Source: VAXT01 sp963794605 (GTDB lineage: Bacteria; Actinomycetota; Thermoleophilia; Gaiellales; Gaiellaceae). Taken from it: a stretch of 64,000 nt of DNA. The notes below the pieces were generated by a model. The model did not search any database. It was given only the letters and a program-made list of their open reading frames with translations, and was not told the origin of the DNA. The stretch is from assembly GCA_963794605.1 (NCBI GenBank), contig CAWCEN010000004.1, positions 434,001-498,000 on the forward strand. The letters run 5' to 3'. This document shows positions 1-8,410 of the stretch, piece by piece (the stretch's first letter is position 1; every line of letters begins with the position of its first letter). Made by a program: the position numbers and the translations under genes.

Positions 1-215
1 GACGCCCGGCCGCCGAGATGCTTCCCCGCGCAGACGAGCCTTCGGTCCGGCAGCTCGTCCTTCCACCCCCAGACGAGCGCGACGTCCGGGGCGAAGTCGC
101 GGTCGACGACCGGCTTGCCCGTGGCCGCCTCCCAGAGCGACGGCAGCACGAGGTCGTCGGTCGGAAAGAGCGCGGCGAGCCCGACCCGGTCGACCCAGGC
201 GGCCGCGCCGCGAAT
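1..215 (-). CDS. Partial protein resembling AlkZ-related proteins (C-terminus outside window)
   Basis: Reading leftward from about 215, the translation contains AWVDRVGLAALFPTDD, LPSLWEAATG and WGWKDELPDRR. From memory this layout (a VGxxxLFP start, LPSLWEA, then WGWKDELP) resembles small proteins annotated as AlkZ-related, whose molecular role is unclear to me. The gene runs off the left edge. No ATG, GTG or TTG lies in frame between the upstream in-frame stop and the conserved region. The best candidate start is ATT at 215-213, preceded by GGAGG at 229-225 with 9 bases of spacing. A frame error upstream is the alternative. It lies just downstream of the metallophosphoesterase gene, probably in the same transcript. 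Confidence 0.45.
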   Translation of the reverse strand, partial: MRGAAAWVDRVGLAALFPTDDLVLPSLWEAATGKPVVDRDFAPDVALVWGWKDELPDRRLVCAGKHLGGRA

Positions 216-231
216 CGTGGCGATCCTCCGC

Positions 232-951
232 CTAGCCCGCGAAGACGTGCTTCTCGGCGTGGTCGATCACCTCACGAGGCTCGGGCGGCGTCAGCATCAT
301 TTCGACGATCTGCTCGACGTTCGGCTGCCCGCTGGCCCGGAAGCGTTCAACCGTCCCGTCGACGTCGTACTCGGTCCGGCGCAGCTCTACGTCCGGCCCG
401 AAGAGCGCCCAGTACGCCCCGGGCTTGCCCTCGTACGGAAGGCCGACGCTGCCGGCGTTCACGCTACGGATCCCCGCAGCTTCGCGGTCGAACTGGATGT
501 GGACGTGCGCCGAGACGATGACGCGTTCGTCGACCTCGGCGCTGAACTCCCGGACGCGCTCCTCGGGCGTCTCGGGCGTGACGCACTCCTCGTCGCTGCG
601 CGGCGAGCCGTGGCAGAACCGCACCGGCCCGAGCCCGTCGACTTCGACGACGACGTTCTCGTCGAATGCGCCGAGGAACTCGCGCATCTCGTCTGTGTGG
701 TGTGTCTGCATCCACTGCTCGCGCTCCGTCTCCGACACGCCCTCGAGCACGGCCCGGTCGGCGTTCCCGCGCACGAATCGGGCGTTCAGTCCCCGCGCCA
801 ACTCGTACGTCTCCGCGGGCAGCGGCCCCCAGGTCAGGTCGCCGCAGGAGACGATCAGGTCCGGCCGCTCGCGCTCGATCTCGCCGAGCACCGCTGCGAG
901 CGCGGGCGCGTTCCCGTGGACGTCTGCGATGACCGCGACCTGTTGCAACAC
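232..951 (-). CDS. Metallophosphoesterase, YfcE-like calcineurin fold
   Basis: The 239-residue protein has the full set of dimetal phosphoesterase motifs in order: ADVHGN near residue 10, GDLTWGP near 37, RGNAD near 61, CHGSPRSD near 112 and SAHVHIQFD near 147, then NAGSVGLPYEG. Length matches small bacterial cytosolic enzymes of the family that act on phosphodiesters or phosphomonoesters; the substrate cannot be read from sequence. The start is GTG at 951. It follows the phospholipase-C-like gene by only 8 bases, so it may be the distal gene of the leftward operon that starts near 7.1 kb. No signal peptide is visible. Confidence 0.85.
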   Translation of the reverse strand: MLQQVAVIADVHGNAPALAAVLGEIERERPDLIVSCGDLTWGPLPAETYELARGLNARFVRGNADRAVLEGVSETEREQWMQTHHTDEMREFLGAFDENVVVEVDGLGPVRFCHGSPRSDEECVTPETPEERVREFSAEVDERVIVSAHVHIQFDREAAGIRSVNAGSVGLPYEGKPGAYWALFGPDVELRRTEYDVDGTVERFRASGQPNVEQIVEMMLTPPEPREVIDHAEKHVFAG

Positions 952-959
952 GGCACAGC

Positions 960-2326
960 TTACGGCTGGCCGACCGGCAGCCCCTCCGCGTGGATCTTCG
1001 CGTTCGCCGCGAGCACCTGCTGCTGGAGGTCGTTCAGGTCGCTCGGATCGGCGGGACCCCGGTCGGCCTCGCCATCAGCCGGTCGCGGAACACCTCGGCG
1101 CGCCACGACGTGAGCTGGTCGACCGCGTCGCGATAGGCCTGCGCCGGAGTCGCGGGCCTCGGTTGGGCCAGGGTCAGGGTGCCGCCGAGGTGGCTCGCGT
1201 TCGCGATGCGGGCGCCCATGTTCGGGATCTGGCCGTTCTTCCGGCAGAAGCGGAGCAGGATCGTCTTGATGATCGACGTGTGGTCGTAGACCGTGTTCGA
1301 GACGCTCGCCCGAGGCGTGAACGGCGAGACGACGAACGCGGGGACGCGGACGCCGTACGTCCGGAACGCTGGTCGGTCGTCGTGCGCGGCGGGCGGCAGC
1401 AGGTGGTCGAAGAACCCGCCGTGCTCGTCGTAGGTGACCACGAGCATCGTCTTCTTCCAATTCGGGCTGTTCACGAGAGCCGTGTACGTCTTCAGCACGA
1501 GCTCCTGCCCGGCCTTGATGTCCGAGGGCGGATGGTCGTCGTTGGACCCGGCCGGCCCGACGAACGAGACGTCGACGAAGTTGGGATCGATCCACGAGAC
1601 CGCCGGCAGCTTCCCGTCCTTCGCGTCGTCCATGAAGTTGCGCGGCGCGAGCAGGCTGCGGCGGTCGAAGTACGCGAACTTGTCGAGGTAGCCCACCCGG
1701 AATCTGCTGTCCGTGAAGCGGAGCGTCCCGACGTCGTGCGTGTACCAGCGCCACGAAACCTTGTTCGACTCGAGGTGGCGCACGAACGACGGGATGTCAT
1801 AGACGGGGACCTTCTTGCCGTCCTTGCTCCCGGCCGCCTGGCCGCACACCGCGTAGAGCCGGTTCGGCCACGTCGCGCCCGGGACTGAGCAGTACCAGCG
1901 GTCGCAGACGCAGAACTCGCGCGCGAGGTGGTCGTAGGTCGGCAGGTCGCTTCCGTTGTAGAAGCCCATGACGACGTCGACGAGCTTCCCCTTCTTGCGC
2001 TCCTTCGCGAAGTTGGCGACGAAGCCGCCCATGTTCCCGCTCACCTGCTCGGCGATGCAGGCGCCGCCGTGGCAGGGATCCTCGTCCTTGGTGAGCGCCG
2101 TTCGCTGGAGGTGCCGGACCTTGTACCGCTTGCCCCGGTAGACGTTCGACATGCTCGCCTTGAGCCCGTCGACCTCGGGACGACCCGCCTCGAGCGTCAG
2201 GTACCCGAGCATGTGATCGAACGACCGGTTCTCGAGCATGAGCACGACGATGTGGTCGATCTTGCGGAGATTGGCGAGCGTCGGATCGGCCGCTGCCGGC
2301 GCCGCTGCGCGTCGCGCCCTAGCCAC
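960..2326 (-). CDS. Phospholipase C/acid phosphatase-type phosphoesterase (3' frame break)
   Basis: The protein starts at GTG 2326 and shows the hallmark LMLENRSFDHMLGYL near residue 30, and later DEHGGFFDHLLPP. These mark the phosphoesterase family that includes bacterial non-specific phospholipases C and acid phosphatases (alkaline-phosphatase-like fold). The continuous frame gives 430 residues and stops at 1034. A second frame running to 960 supplies a natural-looking tail (DPSDLNDLQQQVLAANAK), so one base is probably missing near 1040-1080. There is no obvious signal peptide, which is unusual because characterised family members are exported. The start is 2 bases from the end of the amidohydrolase gene, so the two are co-transcribed. 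Confidence 0.8.
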
Positions 2327-2328
2327 GG

Positions 2329-3953
2329 TCAGAAGAGCTCGGGCACATGGTCTGCTACCTCCTTCGGCAGGTTCTTCTCCGCGGCCAGCGTTTCCACGAA
2401 GTGGTCGTCGTCGAACACGGTCAGCGGGTCGAGCTTCAACGGCACCAGCAGGTCAGCAAGCGGAGTCGCCGTTGCGAAGCCGTCCAGCATCGCGGTCAGG
2501 TCGCCGCCCGGGCCGGGGAGGTGCGGCCGGACGTCGACGCCGTCCTCCTCCTCGTGGTCGAGCACGAGGAACGTGTCGTCCGGGCTCAGCTTCTGCTTGT
2601 CCATGTCCTTCGCCAGCTCGGGGAGCCGGTGCAGGCCGTCCGCGAGCAGGTCGGTCGCCTCCTTCAGGCTCACCTTCCCGACGATTGGATCCCCCGTTGC
2701 CTGGACGAGGTAGAGGAGGCGGGCTCTGCCCCCGGCTGAGCCCGCCTCCGCCTGAGCCGCAGCTCCTCCCAGCAGCTTTCGCATGACCGTGCTCGCCCCG
2801 TAGCGGGGGACGCCGTTGACGACGACGAGCTCCACGTCGTGCTCGCTGCGGGAGAAGAGATGTGCATGCGCGTCGCCGCCGGCTCCGGAGACGACGAGCA
2901 GGTCCGCACGCTTGCCCGCCTCGAGCGTGCCGACGTGCTCGTCCCAGCCAAGGATCTTGGCCGGGTTCCGGGTCGCGAGCGCGATCAGGTCGACGTCCGA
3001 CAGGCCGCCGCCGTTCAGGCTGTCGACGAGCCTCGCCAGCTTGAGCTCGCCAAGGAGGTTCTTGCTTCCGCTCGGCGACCAGTCAGGGCCTAGCGCCGCC
3101 GTCACGCCTGCCTCGCGGGCCAGGCTCACATCGGCCGTTTGCCCGTACAGGAGTAGGTTGCTGAGCGGCGACCAGACCATCGATGCATCGGCCTTCGCGA
3201 GCACGTCGAAGTCCTTCTTCTCTAAGCGCGACGCAGTGGATCCCGGCCAGCGAGCTCGTGATCGCCCAGTCTCCGGACGGCGCCTGGAGGGCTAGGAAGT
3301 GCTCGCGGGCCTTGTCGTCCGTGCCCTCGCTCAGATGGAGCAGCAGGCAGTCGAAGCTCTCGAGGCGCTTCAGGAACTTGGCCCAGTCCTTCGCCTCCAC
3401 GTCGGCGATGTGCGTTGCCCGCCTCGGGCAGCTCGTCCTCGTCGGTTTGCTCGACGTTGCGGACGATCCCCTTGTAGAAGCGCTGGATGCCCGAGTAGCT
3501 GGAGAGCGCGATCCCCTGCGAGGTCGTCGTCCCCGCGACGAGGCACTTGCACTCGACATAGCGCACGATCGCCGGCACGTACTCGGGCGTGTGCGCGAGC
3601 ACCTTCATCGGCCCAGTGACGAGCTTCCGGTAGGTGTCGCCCTTGGCCCACTGGTCGCGGTTCGTGTAGAGCTTCGGCACGTCCCAGAGCTGGAGCGCGT
3701 TGTAGCTCAGATGGTCGTGGAGATCGATCAGGCCCGGGTAGATCGTGCCCTTGGTCTCGAGGACCTTCAGCCCCTCGAACTCGGGCGGCGGATCCTCGCT
3801 CGCCTTCTGCACCGCAGCGATCGACCCTTCTCGGACGTAGACGACGCCGTCGTCGACGACCGAGTCGTGGTCGTCCATGGTCGCGACGCGGCCGCCGAGC
3901 GCGAACGTCGCGCCGTTGAGCGGGTCGACCGGGCTGCCGAGGAACTCGCTCAA
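2329..3953 (-). CDS. Metal-dependent amidohydrolase, interrupted by two frame breaks
   Basis: Three overlapping leftward frames join into one amidohydrolase-superfamily protein of about 540 residues. Frame one (3953 to about 3413) has the metal-binding IDLHDHLSYN. Frame two (about 3413 to 3215) has LLLHLSEGTDD and GIHCVAL. Frame three (about 3215 to 2329) has SNLLLYGQT, LGPDWSPSGSKN and the C-terminal GKRADLLVV of the composite beta domain. This is the HxH/His/His/Asp pattern of deaminase and chlorohydrolase-type members; the substrate is unknown. The start is TTG 3953, overlapping the upstream stop by 4 bases. The breaks near 3413 and 3220 are single-base shifts and could be sequencing errors or real decay. 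Confidence 0.78.
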
Positions 3954-4723
3954 TCGTCCGGCGCGGTCCAGATCAGCGTGTGGCCGTCGTCGGGGGTCGG
4001 CCGCGACACCGAGTTGTTGTGCCGCGGATGGCCCTGCCTCCCGGCGGCGTCGTCTCCGAGGAACTGCGGCACTCCGAACGGCAGGTCGCGCCTAGGAATC
4101 GCGGCGTAGTCGGCTTCCTTGAAGGAGGACCCGTAGTTGGGCCCGTCCGCATCCCCGTCGGGATCCGGCGTCACCTTCTGGCGCAGGCGCTGGATGGCAC
4201 CGTGCCAGGACTCGAGAAGCGCTCCCGGGTCCCGGCTGCTCGGATGCGGGACGCGCTCGACCGGGACGTTCGGCTTCCCGGTCCAGAGATCGAGCGCCTG
4301 CTGCGCGTTCGTCCCGAAGGCGGCGATCGCCTGCACGTCGTCCGGCTTGGCCGCGTCGTAGAACTCGTTGCGCCACTCCTGCTGCACCGGGTCCGCGAGC
4401 AGCTCGTCGGCCGACATGCCCCAGCTCGGATGGAGCGCGTACGGGAACGCGTTCACGCAGAGGTACGACTTGGTCAGCCCGAGCTTCGTGAGGAAGCCCT
4501 GCACCCGCTGGCCGGCGTCGCCCACGAGCGTGCGGTGCGCGATCCGCTCGGTCGGCCCGGGGTCGGACGCGATGCACAGGATCCGCGCCGACCCGTCGAG
4601 CCGCCCGCGATAGAAGATCGGCCCCCACGCGGACCAGAACGCCTTCGGCTTCCCCGGTCGGGGGCACCGCAGGCAGATCGAAGCGATCGCCTGCGAGGGC
4701 CCCCGGTCGTACTCCACAGCCAC
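3950..4723 (-). CDS. Uracil-DNA-glycosylase superfamily protein
   Basis: The 257-residue protein carries a family-4/5-like active-site stretch (CIASDPGPTERIAHRTLVGD, then AGQRVQGFLTKLGL) near residue 49, and a later HPSSR motif near residue 160, the usual second motif of uracil-DNA glycosylases. Only one CxxC (near residue 17) is obvious, so a four-Cys iron-sulfur cluster as in classical family 4 is not evident. The roughly 70-residue tail is polar and unassigned. The start is GTG 4723, 1 base after the protease stop, and the stop overlaps the amidohydrolase start by 4 bases. It may be a repair enzyme or a repurposed member tied to its unusual operon. Confidence 0.7.
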   Translation of the reverse strand: MAVEYDRGPSQAIASICLRCPRPGKPKAFWSAWGPIFYRGRLDGSARILCIASDPGPTERIAHRTLVGDAGQRVQGFLTKLGLTKSYLCVNAFPYALHPSWGMSADELLADPVQQEWRNEFYDAAKPDDVQAIAAFGTNAQQALDLWTGKPNVPVERVPHPSSRDPGALLESWHGAIQRLRQKVTPDPDGDADGPNYGSSFKEADYAAIPRRDLPFGVPQFLGDDAAGRQGHPRHNNSVSRPTPDDGHTLIWTAPDD

Positions 4724-4724
4724 G

Positions 4725-5603
4725 TCAGCGCTTGGCCGCTGTCCGCTTCCGCGTGGTCGTCCTCTTCCTGGCGGTCGTCCGCCGCCGCCTCCTCGGCTTC
4801 GCAGAGGTCGCGTCCGGCTCGACCGTGTAGATCGCCCAGAAGTCGCGTGCCAGCTGCGGATCGGTCAGGTAGCCGTAGGGCATCGTGCAGTGGCCCTTCT
4901 TGCCCCAGCTCCTGCCCCACGAGTTGCGCACGATGAAGCGCTGGATCTTGTCGTCGTAGCCGACGGCCACCACCGCGTGGCCTCCGATCATCTGCTCGTT
5001 CCGCGGTGGAAGGGGCACCTCGCCGGTCTTCGCCACATCGGCGCCCATGAAGCTCTCGTAGACCGAGAAGCCGAAGACGATCGGGTACCCAGCCGCGAGA
5101 CAGCCCTGCAGCTGGTGCAGCGTCGGGATGATCCGCTTGTAGAGCAGCGCCTGGTGCTTCTTCGCCTCGGTGTAGGCCTTCGTGGGCGGTTTCTCCGTGA
5201 ATTTCGAGATGTCGTACGCCCAGGTGTCCTCGGCGCAGACGCCGACCTTGGCGACGCTTTTCATCCCGTCGCGGATCATCGCGCCGCTGTCGGTCTCGAT
5301 CGTCCCCTCCATCGCGCGCTCGTTGTAGTAGATGAAGAGGCGCGAGGGCATGAAGTCCTTGTAGCCCTCCTTGACGTGGTCGAACTCGAAGGCCGCGCCG
5401 ATCGCGTTCGCGGTGCAGCTGCCGAGCTGGCCCTGGTCGTAGACCGCCGGCATCTTCGAGGTCAGGTCGACCTTCGTCGGCATCTTCATCAGAACCGACT
5501 CCGGCGTGGAAAACATGAAGTCCCGAGCGTCCGGCAAATCGGGAACCCAGCCGAATCGCTCGATCGGCCGGGTGCGAAGGCCCCCGTTGACTCTGTTGCT
5601 CAC
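4725..5603 (-). CDS. Papain-like cysteine protease (peptidase family C1)
   Basis: The 292-residue protein has the C1 catalytic set: Gln and Cys in YDQGQLGSCTANA near residue 56, His in GGHAVVAVGYD near 208 and Asn in RNSWGRSWG near 228. There is a short N-terminal segment but no signal peptide, so the enzyme looks cytoplasmic. The C-terminus is a highly basic repetitive tail (RRRRRTTARKR, TTTRKRTAAKR) that could bind nucleic acid or acidic surfaces. Its start overlaps the stop of the chagasin-like inhibitor gene by 4 bases, consistent with coupled translation of inhibitor and protease. The uracil-DNA-glycosylase-like gene follows after 1 base. Confidence 0.88.
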   Translation of the reverse strand: MSNRVNGGLRTRPIERFGWVPDLPDARDFMFSTPESVLMKMPTKVDLTSKMPAVYDQGQLGSCTANAIGAAFEFDHVKEGYKDFMPSRLFIYYNERAMEGTIETDSGAMIRDGMKSVAKVGVCAEDTWAYDISKFTEKPPTKAYTEAKKHQALLYKRIIPTLHQLQGCLAAGYPIVFGFSVYESFMGADVAKTGEVPLPPRNEQMIGGHAVVAVGYDDKIQRFIVRNSWGRSWGKKGHCTMPYGYLTDPQLARDFWAIYTVEPDATSAKPRRRRRTTARKRTTTRKRTAAKR

Positions 5604-5989
5604 TGCGTACCTCCTGGTTTGGTCGCCTCCGCAGCAGCGACGTTGACCGTCAGGGCGTGAGCCGCGATCGGCGCAACGCCCTCCTCCCAGGTCCGCCGCT
5701 GGACGAGGCGGACAGCTGTTCTCCCCTCTGCACGACCCCGCAGGGTCAGCAGTTCGTTCTCGCCAAACGTCCTTGTCCCGACGTGCTTCTCGCCGGCACC
5801 TTCGAACTTCGTCGAGGCCTCGACCACAGCGTCGTCATCGACCGCCGCTTCCCAGACATACCCCGCACCGGCGCTGCTCGGCAGGAGCAGCGTCTGCTCG
5901 CCTCCGGGCGCGAGCGTGATCTCATCCGGAAGGCTTGTCTGATCGGGCACGACGCTCTCGGGCGCGGCGGTTGCACCCGCCACGCTCAA
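5600..5989 (-). CDS. Chagasin-like cysteine protease inhibitor (family I42)
   Basis: The 129-residue product has the chagasin layout: a loop-plus-aromatic segment SSAGAGYVWEA near residue 39 (the usual NPTTGYxW site), a central Gly-containing loop, and a third loop with RRTWEEG near residue 99 followed by the strand HALTVNV. Chagasins bind the active-site cleft of papain-like proteases through three loops. The first loop departs from the NPTTG consensus. No clear signal peptide is present, so the protein should share the cytoplasm with the C1 protease encoded immediately downstream. Overlaps of 4 bases with both neighbours make translational coupling likely. Confidence 0.68.
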   Translation of the reverse strand: MSVAGATAAPESVVPDQTSLPDEITLAPGGEQTLLLPSSAGAGYVWEAAVDDDAVVEASTKFEGAGEKHVGTRTFGENELLTLRGRAEGRTAVRLVQRRTWEEGVAPIAAHALTVNVAAAEATKPGGTQ

Positions 5990-7128
5990 GCGGGCCCTCC
6001 TGCCGCCTGGCCGTTGCTGGTCCGGCGCCCGGGGCTCGACCTCGAGTCGTCTCCTCCGGGGTCGTCGCTGCCGCCGAGCATCTTCTCTGTCCCACCGAGG
6101 AGGACCATCGCCCTGCGCTCGCTGAAGCCGGCGACGAAGGCGAGCGTCGCGTAGAAGTACGCGGACTGGCTCTCGGCGCCCGGTTGCAACTGCACGAGGC
6201 CGCTCTTCAGCGCCAGAAAGACGACAACTCCGAAGACCGCGCCGATGATCGGCCGGAAGCTCCCCACCCGGCGCAGCGAAGGCCTCCCGACCTCGTAGTC
6301 GATGAACCCGGAGCCGCTCTTTTGCGCCATCCTCATCATCACGCTGACGATTGCGCCGACCGCGCCGAGTGCGTAACAGACGAAGAAGTCCCTGACCGCC
6401 GGGTCGTCGAAGCTGTAGGTCCCGAAGAGCCGGAAGATCAGCGCTCCCGGAATGGCGACCAGCGCGAGGACGAGGATTCCGATCAGCATCCCCCAGAAGT
6501 AGACGAGCCGTCCCGTCTTCTCGCCCGCGCGGTCGTAGTAGGACTCGACCTGGGCCAGCTCCGCGCGTGAACGCCTAGCCGCCGCGGCCAGTTCCTGGCG
6601 GTTGGCCTTCTTCTCGCTGCCGTCGACGACGCTGAGCAGATTGCCGCCGATCGAGAGCAGCCATTGCATCGCGATCCGCTCGCTGGTGCCGGAGAGGACC
6701 TCGCTGACCCGAATCGCCAGGGTCTCGGTCGTGTGCAGCGCATGGCTGATCTCCGGCGCATCGCGCGTCGCCCACGCCGTCGCCGCGTGGAAGCGGATGT
6801 CCGGCCGGCGGCGCCAGAACCTGAGCCCGAGGATCTTGTCGCCCGGCTTCTCGGTGATGGCGACGGCCGATGCCTCACGAGTGCACCAGTAGGCGTTGAT
6901 GATCGGGCCCTGCTCCGCTGTGAACCGGTCGAGCTGCTCCCGGAACTCGTCCTCCGCCGGCCCATGAAGCTCACCGTTCTCGCGCAGTGCGCGTTGACGG
7001 AGGTGATGCGCCCACACGAGCTCCGGAAAGGCGACCGACTCCGAAGCGGCGACCTGGTCGCGCCCTCGGGCGACCGGCCGCTGGAATGCGACTGACGGTG
7101 CCGCAGGAGTCGCGCCTGAGCTCGACAT
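5986..7128 (-). CDS. Polytopic membrane protein of unknown function, first gene of the protease operon
   Basis: The 380-residue protein has a charged, probably cytoplasmic N-terminal half of about 190 residues, then four hydrophobic segments: near residue 200 (GMLIGILVLALVAIPGA), 240 (FFVCYALGAVGAIVSVMM), 290 (IIGAVFGVVVFLAL) and 320 (FYATLAFVAGFSERR). The AGFSERR ending of the last helix recurs in several membrane-protein families, but I cannot name this one. The polar C-terminus is rich in Gly, Asp and Ser. A good Shine-Dalgarno (GAGGGAG) precedes the ATG at 7128. Its stop overlaps the inhibitor start by 4 bases. It may anchor or sense for the protease and inhibitor pair; this is inference from context. 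Confidence 0.7.
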   Translation of the reverse strand: MSSSGATPAAPSVAFQRPVARGRDQVAASESVAFPELVWAHHLRQRALRENGELHGPAEDEFREQLDRFTAEQGPIINAYWCTREASAVAITEKPGDKILGLRFWRRRPDIRFHAATAWATRDAPEISHALHTTETLAIRVSEVLSGTSERIAMQWLLSIGGNLLSVVDGSEKKANRQELAAAARRSRAELAQVESYYDRAGEKTGRLVYFWGMLIGILVLALVAIPGALIFRLFGTYSFDDPAVRDFFVCYALGAVGAIVSVMMRMAQKSGSGFIDYEVGRPSLRRVGSFRPIIGAVFGVVVFLALKSGLVQLQPGAESQSAYFYATLAFVAGFSERRAMVLLGGTEKMLGGSDDPGGDDSRSSPGRRTSNGQAAGGPA

Positions 7129-7262
7129 CGGACTCCCTCTCTGGCGGGCAACCGTGGGCCGCAGACAACGGAACAGCCGGCCCTCGTTGTCTGGTCAAAG
7201 CTTGCGCCAGCTGCGCGGAGAAAGTCAAGCCCTTACGGAGAGGCGCGGTAAGGTCCCCGTCG

Positions 7263-7793
7263 GTGGCTCCGAACGAGGCCAGGATCGAGCACACCGAGAA
7301 CGGCGCCGCCGCCGCGACGCCCGGCTGGTTCGTGCTCAACCTCGCCGACGCGCGCTGGATGCGGAGCGACGTCGCCGGCCAGTGGTCCGACTTCGAGCCG
7401 CCGGATGGCTTCGAGGGGTACGGCATCGGGGTGCACGTCTTGCAGCCGGGCCAGCCGAACGGCAAGTACCACGCGGAGAACGTCCAGGAGGACTTCCTCG
7501 TCCTCTCCGGCGAGTGCGTGCTGATCGTCGAAGACGAGGAGCGGCACCTCGAGGCGTGGGATTTCTTCCACTGCGCGCCCGGGACGCACCACATCATCGT
7601 CGGCGCGGGCGACGGGCCGTGCGCGATCCTGATGACGGGGATCCGCGGCCAGGGAAAGAAGCTGCATTATCCGGTGAGCGAGGTCGCCGGGCGCTACGGA
7701 GCGTCCGCGCCAGAGGAGACCGATGCGCCGCGGGTCGCGTACAGCGACTGGGATGGCGAGTTCATCCACGTGCCGGCGAGTTGGCCGCTGTGA
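7263..7793 (+). CDS. Cupin-domain protein
   Basis: From GTG 7263 the frame gives 176 residues with a single cupin barrel: GKYHAENVQEDFLVLSGE (metal-ligand His and Glu region) near residue 68 and WDFFHCAPGTHHIIVG near 100. The C-terminal part (VAYSDWDGEFIHVP) is conserved-looking but unassigned. Single-domain cupins range from isomerases to dioxygenases and small-molecule binders, so no reaction is claimed. The frame is open further upstream, but that sequence lies across the divergent promoter region and lacks good coding character. The GrpB-like gene overlaps its stop by one base (TGATG). Confidence 0.75.
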   Translation: MAPNEARIEHTENGAAAATPGWFVLNLADARWMRSDVAGQWSDFEPPDGFEGYGIGVHVLQPGQPNGKYHAENVQEDFLVLSGECVLIVEDEERHLEAWDFFHCAPGTHHIIVGAGDGPCAILMTGIRGQGKKLHYPVSEVAGRYGASAPEETDAPRVAYSDWDGEFIHVPASWPL

Positions 7794-8314
7794 TGATCGG
7801 CGAGCGCCCCCGCCACGACGGCCCGATCGAGCTCGTGGACTACGACGAAGCCTGGCCTACCCGATTCGAGCGCGAGGCCAGGCGGATTCGCGCCGCGCTC
7901 GGCGTGCGCGCCCTGCTGGTCGAGCATGCGGGCTCGACGTCGGTTCCCGGCCTCGTCGCGAAGCCGATCATCGACATCGTCTTGGCCGTGCCCGACTCGG
8001 CGAAGGAGGACGACTACGTGCCGGCGCTCGAGGTAGAGCGCTACGAACTGCGTATCCGCGAGCCGGACTGGTACGAGCACCGCGTCCTCAAGAAGAGCGA
8101 TCCGAGCGTGAATCTCCACGTCTTCTCGGCCGGCTGCGAGGAGATCGACCGGATGCTCGCGTTCCGAGACCATCTGCGCGCGAGCGAGGCCGACCGCGAA
8201 CTGTACGAGCGGACGAAGCGGGAGCTGGCGGCGCGCGAGTGGGCGTACGTCCAGGACTACGCGGACGCGAAGAGCGAGATCGTCGAAGAGATCGTCTCCC
8301 GCGCCTTCGCCTGA
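7793..8314 (+). CDS. GrpB/UPF0157 family nucleotidyltransferase-like protein
   Basis: The 173-residue protein matches the GrpB family: VDYDEAWPTRFEREA at the N-terminus, EHAGSTSVPGLVAKPIIDI near residue 44 (a nucleotidyltransferase-like GS motif followed by DI), and NLHVFSAG with FRDHLRA and YVQDYADAKSEIV near the C-terminus. The family has a minimal nucleotidyltransferase fold; some members are fused to CoaE. The substrate is unknown. Start ATG 7793 overlaps the cupin stop by one base, so the two genes are probably translated together. Confidence 0.85.
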   Translation: MIGERPRHDGPIELVDYDEAWPTRFEREARRIRAALGVRALLVEHAGSTSVPGLVAKPIIDIVLAVPDSAKEDDYVPALEVERYELRIREPDWYEHRVLKKSDPSVNLHVFSAGCEEIDRMLAFRDHLRASEADRELYERTKRELAAREWAYVQDYADAKSEIVEEIVSRAFA

Positions 8315-8410
8315 GCTTCTCTCCACATCTTTCGAGCTTCTTCACCTTTCCGTGACCCACGCTCGTCGTGCGCCGACCTAGCCTCGCCGCGTCTACCAAG
8401 GGAGGGAAGG

